From contig NZ_CP046973.1 in the NCBI RefSeq assembly GCF_009792235.1, positions 2,852,001 through 2,916,000 on the forward strand: 64,000 nt of DNA. Direction: 5' to 3'. The notes beneath the pieces were generated by a model. The model ran no database searches. It saw only the letters and a program-made list of their open reading frames with translations, and was not told where the DNA came from. Each line of letters begins with the position of its first letter. Position 1 is the first letter of the stretch. Positions 31,735 to 39,397 of the stretch are shown piece after piece. The stretch comes from Microcystis aeruginosa FD4 (GTDB taxonomy: Bacteria; Cyanobacteriota; Cyanobacteriia; Cyanobacteriales; Microcystaceae). The position numbers and the translations under genes were made by a program.

Positions 31735-33304
31735 CATTGGTGACAAGTTAAGCCTGGATGCCAGTTGTCAAGGGGGTTTGGGAAAAAGGTTGGAAGAAGA
31801 ATTCAGACGAACTTCGTTGTCGGTCAGGAAAAGGGGCGACAATAAGTTTGACATTGGGTTTTCGCTGCTGTTTAACAATACCTAAATCTCGATTCTCCGG
31901 TGCGGCAAAATACTTCACGGGGTCAGAAGCCAAGCCTTTTTGGTGCGCCACCTAAAAATGATACAGACCGCGATAAATCATTTCTAAAGAAATACGGTCA
32001 AAGGGTAAAGAAAGTTCGTCAGCGACAGCATCACCTAAATCTACTAAAACCGCATAAAATAGCCAAGTACCCCAAATCTGCCACTTAATTCCATTAAGAG
32101 AACCAGTCCACAAATAACTTAGCCCCAGCAGTCGTTTCACCGTGTTAAATGCGGACTCGATTCGCCAACGCCGTCGATACAAATCAGCGACAACGTAGGG
32201 AGGTAAAATATTGGGGTCAAGCACTGAAGTCAGATAGGAATGCCAAATCTTTCTCGAACGCACTTCAAGGAGACGTAAGGTAATATAAGGAGTCTCTTTA
32301 GTTCCTGAGCCGAGGCGAATTAAGCGGTCTCGAAGCCCATAACTATCGGTAAAAACTTGCTGGACTTGAATCGCGGCTCCTTTCTTCAAGCGGGTAATAA
32401 AATGAATCCCCCGGTCAATTAGTTGCTGCCAAAAGTAAAAGTGATAGAAGCCTCGATCCATTAACAGCAAGGTGTTGGTCTTGACTAAGCTTAACAAATC
32501 CGATTCTAACTTAGTATCAGAAGCTTTCGGATTTTCTTGAAACCAAATCTCTACAGGAAGTCGGTTCATTAAATCAATTACTATAGCCATTTTTCCGGCT
32601 AGTTGTCCTCGGGGTACATCGGCCAAGCTTTTCAGTTTCCGAAACAAGGCTTCTAAGGTGGAACTATCAGCTATCCAAATTCTCTCGAATTTGCTTAAGG
32701 TCCACTGAACACTTTCGGGCAGGGGACGCTTATTTCTCCACTGCCAAGCTTGTCTTAATTGGGGGAGCAATTCCTTGAAGACTCCCTCGAACAATTGAGA
32801 GGGAAAGGTTAAGAATCTTTGGGAAACTGCCTGTTGACTTACCTGGATGGGTGAACACCATAAAAACCCTTCTCTGGCTAACATTCGGCTTAGTTCTCTA
32901 ACTCCAGCTACATCCCGCCACAGTAGAGTTAATACCGCCGCTACCATCAACGGGAGGTTAAGAATCCGGTCTCTTAATCCTAGTTGACGGTAATAGTTTT
33001 CTTGGGCGGTTATGGCTGGTTTAACTAGGTTTTCTAATTGGTTTGCTATCGCTTCATCTTCCACCATCGGACGCTGGACTTTTTTGGCGTGGTCACGATT
33101 GGTTTTGCGCTTTGTACTCATCAGGTCTCACCATCGGGAGGAGGATTTTTCTATTCCAAGTTTCGCAAATCGTTGAGGGAGTGTGGCGATTGCGGTGCGG
33201 GAGTGAACCCTTCAAAGCTAGAACTAGCAAGCACTTTGAGGGTTTGTAACATTTTGTAATTACCTAGTTGACAAAGGATGCACGACCTTAACTTGTCACG
33301 AATG
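31735..33304 (-). mobile_element. Second IS4-family insertion sequence
   Basis: Inverted repeats cattggtgacaagttaag (31735-31752) and its complement with one mismatch (33287-33304). The ends resemble those of the IS at 11338 (cattggtgtcaacttaag), so the two are relatives. No direct repeat flanks it, suggesting deletion or rearrangement after insertion. Confidence 0.82.
31748..33121 (-). pseudogene. IS4-family transposase with premature stop
   Basis: The frame starts MSTKRKTNRDHAKKVQRPMV and runs 389 codons to a TAG at 31952. It continues in the same frame for 67 more codons (VAHQKGLASDPVKYFAAPEN and on), matching the C-terminal region of the first IS4-family protein. The catalytic residues lie before the stop: IWIADSSTLEALF, LLLMDRGFYHFYF, LYRRRWRIESAFNTVKRLLG. 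A 389-residue product may still fold, but it lacks the C-terminal part. Confidence 0.82.
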
Positions 33305-33695
33305 AGCGGGGATGGAGATGCCGAGAGCTTGGACGGAGAATTCTATCCTGCGTCGAATTGGTCTGGCTTTGTTGGCTGGTTGTTTACTTAAAGCGATCGC
33401 TGCTGTCGGCGAACCGCTCGCTACAGGACCTTGGGATAAGAAACCCCAACCAACTGCTGGTCGTTTGAGCCATCACCTCAATATTCAGTAGATGGAAAAG
33501 TTTTTGTCCAATAGCGATCGCTAAATGATAGGGGCTAAAAAATTAGGGATTTTTTTAGTATTTATGTACTCAGGCAACGACTAATGATAAGTAAAAGTTA
33601 TCTATATCTAGATTGACTAATCAAAGAAAAAATCGCTCAAAAAAACATAAAAATGTTAGAATAAACTCAATAAACTTCAGCAATAAATTTGAAAA
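33305..33695. other. Region between two transposon remnants
   Basis: A plus-strand frame 33312-33491 encodes 59 residues, MEMPRAWTENSILRRIGLAL and on to LSHHLNIQ, without a recognised domain; it may be a transposon fragment. It contains one HIP1 site. The rest is AT-rich. Confidence 0.35.
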
Positions 33696-35102
33696 TTGAT
33701 TAACGAAAACCGCCAAATACTACTAACAGAATCAGAAACATTACCAACAACAATTGATTGTTTAATTCAACATATCCCTCTCGAAACTCAGGGTGGATTT
33801 ACTGCCTCAGACTTGTATCAAATATTAGTCAGGGCAGCCAGCAATTGTGACAGCATTGAAAACACATCTAAAATGCTTAAAAATGCTAGGTGTGGTCGAA
33901 ATATTCGCCATCACTTAGACAAAATAAATGATTTTGATACCTTAGAGTCGCCAGTTAATCTAGCCTGACAAAGTCAGGTATTACCAAGAATCAAAAAAAG
34001 AAAGCTTAAATTAGCAATTGACCTAAATTTAATTCCTTATTATGGTGAACCATCTGATAGCGAAAAACCTTATATTTACCGAAGTCAGGCTAAACAGGGA
34101 ACTTGCTCGTTTTATGCTTATGCGACCTTATATCTTATTAAAAAAGGAAAAAGATTAACTTTAGCTATCAGGGGGATTCGGAATACGGACACAACTGTCG
34201 CCATTATTACCTATTTATTAGCATTAGGCTCTTCTCTAAAGATAGATTTTAAAACTCTTTATTTAGGGTTTGCTGAATAAAGCTAAAAACCTTGTTGGGT
34301 AAGACTTTTAGACCTTTTGTCAATTAAAAAGTACTGGATATGGCAGTGATCGGGGGGAAATTTAGGCACTTTTTCCCTGAAAATTAGGTAATTGGCCACC
34401 TCAAAACTGGTAAAACCCCACACCCCACACCCTACACCCCACACCCTGTCCCCACTAAAAGACTTTTTCAGCAAACCCTATTTAGACCGAGGCTTTTTTA
34501 GTATTGCTGTTATTCGTTGGTTACAAGCTTTAAAAATCCCTTTCATTATGCCAGCAATTATCCGAGGTAAAACAGGGGGAATTAAGCAATTTATTCAAGG
34601 AAATAAAAGTTATCAAACTACTTCCACTATGGGGAAAGACCAAAATAATTGTGTAACTTTTGATTTATGGATAGTTTGTCAATATAAAAAAGGCAAGAGA
34701 AACCAGCAGGGAATTCAATATTTTGCTTATGTCGTTTATTTACCATCTATTAAACTAGATTATATTCATACTGCCTATCGTCAGCGGTTTGGGATTGAGA
34801 CTAGCTATAGAATTAAAAATATTTGTCGCCTTAAAACCACTAATAAAAAGCCAGTTATTCGTTTATTATTTATCGGAATTTCCTTTCTTCTTGTTAATAT
34901 TTGGATTAATTTATTATGGCGAAAAGTTTGTTTTCCGAGACGGGGTGGACGCTTAATTTATCGAGAGTTATTTACTTTTCAACAAATGCTATCGTTTTTA
35001 AGGCAAGCCGTTGATAAAATCTATCAAGTTGTTGATACTATCTATCTATTTGCCTTCTGGCTAATAGCAATAGTCTTTTTTCTTAGACATAAGTTTTCTT
35101 AA
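33696..35102 (+). pseudogene. ISH3/IS4-like transposase, split by a MITE
   Basis: The N-terminal part is open to a TGA at 33966-33968, continues in the same frame (LKLAIDLNLIPYYGEPSDSE, the first DDE Asp region), and reads FKTLY to the MITE at 34265. After the MITE the frame resumes with LDRGFFSIAVIRWLQALKIP (second Asp). RQRFGIETSYRIKNICRLKT holds the catalytic Glu, and the end is LFAFWLIAIVFFLRHKFS. The MITE plus its 4-bp duplication is 219 bp, so the frame is kept but interrupted by stops. Two lesions make it inactive. Confidence 0.85.
34265..34479. mobile_element. 215-bp MITE with IS1182-like ends
   Basis: The ends agggtttgctgaa and ttcagcaaaccct are inverted repeats like those of the IS at 16503. 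The direct repeat ATTT (34261-34264 and 34480-34483) marks the target. The interior has no gene; its right half carries the ccccacaccc tract also found next to the solo end at 89. It interrupts the transposase gene 33696-35102. Confidence 0.88.
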
Positions 35103-35411
35103 TTAGTTTCTCTAAGTATTTTGTATCAGATGTTACTAAATACTCTGGTTATTCAAACTTTTCCATCTACTGAAATTAGGCTGAGTTTACCTCTGCTATT
35201 ATCCGTCATTATTGCTTTGACAGACCAGTAGGTTCTTGGGGTAATGGAGTCGTGGACAATTGATAGTCCCTCCATTATCTCCTAAACTCATAAAATCAAC
35301 CTTGACAGACCACTAGACTTTAATCTCCTTGTCACCCCTCTAGAGAGGAGTCACAATAGACCAAAAGTGCTAGCATGGAGATTAAGCAAATATTTTGTTA
35401 AGGAGAGGGCT
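35103..35411. other. Leader region of the eCIS cluster
   Basis: No gene is seen. A sigma-70-like promoter candidate is listed separately. Two related cagaccactag / cagaccagtag phrases (near 35305 and 35221) may be remnants of a repeat. Confidence 0.4.
35329..35357 (+). promoter_or_regulatory. Candidate promoter of the eCIS operon
   Basis: ttgtca (35329-35334), 17-bp spacer, cacaat (35352-35357), 55 bp before the first sheath gene. The spacer contains the perfect palindrome ctctagag, a possible operator. aaggagagg precedes the ATG at 35412. Confidence 0.45.
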
Positions 35412-36656
35412 ATGCCTCAATATCTTTCTCCGGGCGTTTATGTTGAAGAAGTACCTTCAGCAGTCAAAGCGATCGCCGGAGTTAGCACCAGCATCCCCGG
35501 ATTTATTGGAATTGTACCAGACAAAATCCACCTGGTCGCCAAAGAGCCGACAACGCCAGGAAGCACTAAGTTTGTGGACTTTGCGCCGCCGCCGGCCAAG
35601 ATAGCTAAATTGATTACCAATTGGACCCAATTTACCAAATTCTTTGGCGATCTAATCGGCGACGAAACAAAGGCAGCAACGGCAGATGCCAATCCTGCCA
35701 TTAATCCTGGACACCAACACCTGGCTCACGCAGTTTACGGATTTTTCAACAATGGCGGCAGCAGTTGCTATGTAGTGCGGATTGTTGACAATACACAACT
35801 TGATGATGCTCTCAAAGCTTTTGCCGCGATCGATCCAATTTCACTGGTAGCAATCCCAGGAAACACCGATGACGCGATCCGAGATAAAGTGGTAGCTCAT
35901 TGTCAAGCCACTGGCGATCGCTTTGCCATCTTAGATGGGCCATCAACGGCTGACGATTTAACCACTCTGACCAAAATTCCGGCTGACTCAGGAGTCATGC
36001 CGAAAAGAACCGATTTGGCCGCCTGGTATTTCCCCTGGATCAAGGTTTTTGACCCAGCGACTAAACTACAAAATCCTAGTGGTGATGGGTCGCTCATTGT
36101 CCCCCCTAGTGGACATCTGGCAGGAGTCTATGCTCGCGTTGACAACGAGCGGGGAGTCTTCAAAGCACCGGCCAATGAGGTAATTTTTGGCGCACAAAAC
36201 GTGAGCCAGCCCCTCAGTAAAGCTGACCAGGATAACTTGAATCCTAAAGGAGTCAACTGCATCCGCGTCCTCAATGGCAACATCCTAGTCTGGGGAGCCA
36301 GAACCGTCGGCGGCGATGACAATGCTGACTTGAAATACATCAACGTCCGCCGCACCCTGCTCTTTCTGAGGGAATCGATTGACGAAGGCACCCAGTGGGT
36401 GGTCTTCGAGCCGAATACTCCCGCCCTCTGGCAACAAATTACCCGCAACGTTTCGGCATTCCTCACCAATGTCTGGCGCTCGGGGGCTTTGTTTGGCAAT
36501 ACAGCCCAGGAGGCGTTTTACGTCAAGTGCGATGCCGAAAACAATCCGCCCGAGTTGCGCGAATTGGGCCAAGTCGTCACGGAAATTGGCGTGGCGATTG
36601 TCCGTCCGGCTGAATTTGTCATCTTCCGCATCAGCCAGATGGCCCAAACCAGCTAA
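35412..36656 (+). CDS. eCIS contractile sheath protein 1
   Basis: A 414-residue tail sheath protein starting MPQYLSPGVYVEEVPSAVKA at ATG 35412 after aaggagagg. The N-terminal strand exchanges between sheath subunits. The variable middle (about 100-260) is surface-exposed. The C-terminal domain, YINVRRTLLFLRESIDEGTQ, then FEPNTPALWQQITRNVSAFL, then EAFYVKCDAENNPPE, is the conserved gp18/Afp2-Pvc2 core that contracts and drives the tube. It heads the cluster, 14 bp before a second sheath gene. Two sheath types usually mean a specialised baseplate-proximal subunit. Confidence 0.95.
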   Translation: MPQYLSPGVYVEEVPSAVKAIAGVSTSIPGFIGIVPDKIHLVAKEPTTPGSTKFVDFAPPPAKIAKLITNWTQFTKFFGDLIGDETKAATADANPAINPGHQHLAHAVYGFFNNGGSSCYVVRIVDNTQLDDALKAFAAIDPISLVAIPGNTDDAIRDKVVAHCQATGDRFAILDGPSTADDLTTLTKIPADSGVMPKRTDLAAWYFPWIKVFDPATKLQNPSGDGSLIVPPSGHLAGVYARVDNERGVFKAPANEVIFGAQNVSQPLSKADQDNLNPKGVNCIRVLNGNILVWGARTVGGDDNADLKYINVRRTLLFLRESIDEGTQWVVFEPNTPALWQQITRNVSAFLTNVWRSGALFGNTAQEAFYVKCDAENNPPELRELGQVVTEIGVAIVRPAEFVIFRISQMAQTS

Positions 36657-36670
36657 AAAAGAGGTGAGCT

Positions 36671-37798
36671 ATGGAGATCGACTGTAAAACGCCAGGTGTC
36701 TATCGAAAGGAAAGCTTCCGCCAACCAGAAGCCAAGCTACCCACTGGCATTCCTGGATTCGTCGGCTTCTTTCAGGCTAAGCCATCAGAGAAGGATTTCC
36801 CCATCAACACCCCAAGGGCATTACACCGTCAGGAAGAATTCAGCGAAAAATTTATCGCCCAAGGCTATCTATTAGAGGCAGTGACTGGCTTCTTTGCCAA
36901 TGGGGGTACTCGCTGTTATGTAGTGCGAGCAGACTCCAATCAAGAGCCAAAATCAGCCTTAGAAGCGGCTTTGTCGTCTCTCGCTCCCCTGAAGGATTTG
37001 GACTTACTGGCAGTTCCCGATGCTATGAAGCTGACGGATGAAAGTGCTATTATCCAAGTGCAACAGGCAATGTTGCAACAATGCGCCCAACAGGGCGATC
37101 GCTTGGCCCTTCTCGATGCTCTAGCGACAGTCAAAAAGCAGCAAGAGGCAATTGTCCGCGGCCAACCCGAACCGATTAACGCGGCTCTCTACTATCCCTG
37201 GCTGAAAAATACCCAAGGGCGCTGGGTTCCCCCCTGCGGTCATATTGCTGGTATCTTTGCTCGCAGCGATCGCGCTAGGGGTGTCTTCAAAGCCCCAGCC
37301 AATGAAGAGATTCAGGATGCCCTCGATTTGCAAGTGGCGATCGACAATTCCCTTCAAGGTGAGTTGAATCCTTTTGGCATCAACTGCCTGCGGGCTTTTC
37401 CCGGTCGCGGACTGCGCGTCTGGGGAGCGCGGACCCTCAGTCAAGCTCCCAACTGGCGTTATCTCAACGTCCGGCGGCTATTCCTCACCTTGGGGCGGTG
37501 GATCGACCAAAATCTCGGCTGGGCAAGCTTTGAACCCAATTCCCCCCGCTTGTGGGTGAGAATTGGGCGAGAACTGAGTGCTTACTTAACCCAACTGTGG
37601 CAGTCAGGGGCACTCCAGGGAGCCAGCCCAGCCCAGGCATTCTATGTCAAGTGCGATGCTGAAACTAACCCGACCGACCTCCGAGAAAAAGGAGAGGTGC
37701 TAACTGAAATTGGTTTAGCAACTGCTGCTCCTGCTGAGTTTCTCGTGATTCGGATCGTTCATCGGGCGGGAAGCGTGGAAATTCGCCCAACCGCTTGA
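36671..37798 (+). CDS. eCIS contractile sheath protein 2
   Basis: A 375-residue paralogue of the first sheath protein, starting MEIDCKTPGVYRKESFRQPE with agaggtgag as ribosome-binding site. It shares the C-terminal core: YLNVRRLFLTLGRWIDQNLG, FEPNSPRLWVRIGRELSAYL, QAFYVKCDAETNPTDLREKG. The middle region is shorter than in sheath 1. In PVC and Afp particles minor sheath paralogues sit next to the baseplate; that role is probable here but not shown by sequence alone. Confidence 0.93.
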   Translation: MEIDCKTPGVYRKESFRQPEAKLPTGIPGFVGFFQAKPSEKDFPINTPRALHRQEEFSEKFIAQGYLLEAVTGFFANGGTRCYVVRADSNQEPKSALEAALSSLAPLKDLDLLAVPDAMKLTDESAIIQVQQAMLQQCAQQGDRLALLDALATVKKQQEAIVRGQPEPINAALYYPWLKNTQGRWVPPCGHIAGIFARSDRARGVFKAPANEEIQDALDLQVAIDNSLQGELNPFGINCLRAFPGRGLRVWGARTLSQAPNWRYLNVRRLFLTLGRWIDQNLGWASFEPNSPRLWVRIGRELSAYLTQLWQSGALQGASPAQAFYVKCDAETNPTDLREKGEVLTEIGLATAAPAEFLVIRIVHRAGSVEIRPTA

Positions 37799-37847
37799 TT
37801 ACTAACCATTCAATTGTCTTACTGGCTGTTTAACAAGGAGATTTTCT

Positions 37848-38276
37848 ATGGCTGACAGAGTTGATCCCTATCGAGGTTTCAATTTTCGCGTTGAAATCGA
37901 CGGCATTCAAGAAGCAGGCTTCCGCGAATGCAGCGGTCTAGATGCGACAACCGATCCCGTTGACTATCGGGAAGGAACCGATGCCAACCACGGCCGTAAA
38001 TTGACCGGTTTGAATAAATTCGCGCCAATTACCTTAAAACGGGGCATCACCGATTCCAAGACCCTCTGGGAATGGCGACAAACCGTGATCAGTGGGAAAA
38101 CCACCCGCAAAAATGTCTCGATTGTCCTATTCAACGAAGCGCAGGAAGAAAAATTGCGCTGGAATTTGCGGGAAGCCTGGCCTTCTAAATGGACAGGACC
38201 AAGTTTTAATGCCACCAGCAATGAAGTAGCTATTGAAACCCTAGAAATTGTCCACGAAGAAATGGTTAAAGCTTAA
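37848..38276 (+). CDS. eCIS inner tube protein 1
   Basis: A 142-residue gp19-type (T4-like) tail tube protein: DPYRGFNFRVEIDGIQEAGF, ECSGLDATTDPVDYREGTDA, LKRGITDSKTLWEWRQTVIS, and WPSKWTGPSFNATSNEVAIE at the end. It has a strong ribosome-binding site (aaggagat). Hexamers of such proteins stack into the rigid tube carrying the payload. It matches Afp1/Pvc1 in length, with a second tube gene at 38845. Confidence 0.95.
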   Translation: MADRVDPYRGFNFRVEIDGIQEAGFRECSGLDATTDPVDYREGTDANHGRKLTGLNKFAPITLKRGITDSKTLWEWRQTVISGKTTRKNVSIVLFNEAQEEKLRWNLREAWPSKWTGPSFNATSNEVAIETLEIVHEEMVKA

Positions 38277-38302
38277 TCCCCAGCTAAACTGATCACCCAA
38301 TC

Positions 38303-38665
38303 ATGCTCCAGACTGAATTTCCCTTTACCTTACCCCTGGGGTATATAGATGGGGAAGGCAACCTGCATCGGGAAGGTGTGATGCGCCTAGCCACTGCCTT
38401 CGATGAAATTGCCCCCCTCAAAGATCCCCGTGTCCGTAGCAACCAAGCTTATCTGCTGATCGTCCTGCTGTCGCGGGTCATCGCTAAGCTTGGCAGCCTG
38501 GAGTATATCAACCCGAAGGTGATTGAAGGACTGTACGCGGCAGATTTGGCTTACTTACAAGACCTCTACTGCCGCATCAATCAAAATGGTCACAACCGGG
38601 TTCATACCCAATGCCCTTACTGCGACAAAGAGTTTGACGTGGAACTCACTAGCTTGGGGGAGTAA
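38303..38665 (+). CDS. eCIS tail-assembly-chaperone-like protein (0-frame product)
   Basis: A 120-residue protein: MLQTEFPFTLPLGYIDGEGN, then HREGVMRLATAFDEIAPLKD, helical middle, and a zinc-ribbon half-site HTQCPYCDKEFDVELTSLGE. It resembles proteins called phage tail assembly protein next to tube genes of contractile systems. Phage tail chaperones of this position (lambda G, P2 E) make a minor longer product by -1 frameshifting. Here the stop TAA (38663) follows a G5 run, and the -1 frame carries the DUF6760 sequence. Location between the two tube genes fits a role in tube or tail assembly. Confidence 0.75.
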   Translation: MLQTEFPFTLPLGYIDGEGNLHREGVMRLATAFDEIAPLKDPRVRSNQAYLLIVLLSRVIAKLGSLEYINPKVIEGLYAADLAYLQDLYCRINQNGHNRVHTQCPYCDKEFDVELTSLGE

Positions 38666-38702
38666 GGCGCTACCCCCTCGAACGGCTTTATGAGGAGGTA
38701 GC
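38656..38702 (+). promoter_or_regulatory. Candidate -1 frameshift signal: G5 slip site and stem-loop
   Basis: A G5 run at 38656-38660 (0-frame TTG GGG GAG TAA) is followed after 8 nt by an 11-bp stem with one mismatch: gctaccccctc (38669-38679) against gaggaggtagc (38692-38702), 12-nt loop. Slip site, 5-9 nt spacer and stable stem is the standard bacterial and phage arrangement. Confidence 0.65.
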
Positions 38703-38823
38703 CTACATCGCCTACCACTTTCACTGGCAGCCGGAACAAATTCTGGGATTGGAACACCCAGAACGCCAGCAGTGGGTAGCAGAAATCGCCAAGATTAACC
38801 AGCGTTTTAACGAACAAACTTGA
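38659..38823 (+). CDS. DUF6760 segment, probably made as a -1 frameshift extension
   Basis: The -1 frame from 38659 encodes GVRRYPLERLYEEVAYIAYH, then FHWQPEQILGLEHPERQQWV and AKINQRFNEQT, ending TGA at 38821. This is the full conserved length of the DUF6760 family of eCIS clusters. In this frame a TAG lies at 38650-38652. Between it and the conserved sequence there is no ATG, GTG or TTG; the first TTG is well inside the domain. Translation therefore most likely enters from the upstream gene by -1 slippage at the G5 run (38656-38660), helped by the stem-loop at 38669-38702, giving a fused protein of about 174 residues. A sequencing error of one G would also fuse the two. Confidence 0.7.
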   Translation, partial: GVRRYPLERLYEEVAYIAYHFHWQPEQILGLEHPERQQWVAEIAKINQRFNEQT

Positions 38824-38844
38824 GCAAACAGGAGGAAATAACCG

Positions 38845-39384
38845 ATGCCATCCTTGGGCTTAAACGCCGCTTTCAGTTTGGCGACCAATCTTTTGGGAAT
38901 TCGCAGCGATCCCTATCAGGTCTTCAATTTTTTGGTCGAGATTGAAGGAATTTTGGCAGGAGGGTTCTCTGAATGTAGCGGTTTGCAGGTAGAAACTACT
39001 ATTGAAGAGTACCAGGAAGGCGGTGTCAATGACTACATACATCGCTTTGCCTGGCGCAGCAAATCCCCAGCCTTGATTCTCAAACACGGACTTACCCCGA
39101 TTGATGGACTGTGGAGTTGGCATCAGGATGTAGTTCAAGGCAAGATTGAACGCCAAAACGGCACAATTTATTTGCTGAACAAGCAGCGCATCCCGGTCAT
39201 TTGGTGGAACTTTAAAGAAGCTTTTCCTTATAAGTGGACTGGCCCAGAATTGCGAGCAGATTCAGGCAACGTCGCCTTTGAAAGCGTCGAATTATTTCAC
39301 CGAGGACTCAGCCGTCCTAGCGTGAGTAGTTTGGTAGGAGGAATCGCCGCTGAACTAAGTGCATCTGTCAATATTGGTTTCTAA
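38845..39384 (+). CDS. eCIS inner tube protein 2
   Basis: A 179-residue gp19-type protein with a strong RBS (caggaggaaa). The core is DPYQVFNFLVEIEGILAGGF, ECSGLQVETTIEEYQEGGVN, LKHGLTPIDGLWSWHQDVVQ, and FPYKWTGPELRADSGNVAFE. It parallels tube protein 1 and has extra N- and C-terminal segments. The position matches Afp5/Pvc5, the tube-initiator layer that joins tube to spike. The downstream gene starts 13 bp after its stop (ATG 39398); an in-frame extension of that gene would overlap it. Confidence 0.92.
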   Translation: MPSLGLNAAFSLATNLLGIRSDPYQVFNFLVEIEGILAGGFSECSGLQVETTIEEYQEGGVNDYIHRFAWRSKSPALILKHGLTPIDGLWSWHQDVVQGKIERQNGTIYLLNKQRIPVIWWNFKEAFPYKWTGPELRADSGNVAFESVELFHRGLSRPSVSSLVGGIAAELSASVNIGF

Positions 39385-39397
39385 AAAGGTGTATAAG

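Noticed and set aside
34392..34480. N-terminal part of the frame ending at 35102 as a real protein start
   Set aside because: These codons lie inside the MITE; the transposase homology begins only after it, at LDRGFFS.
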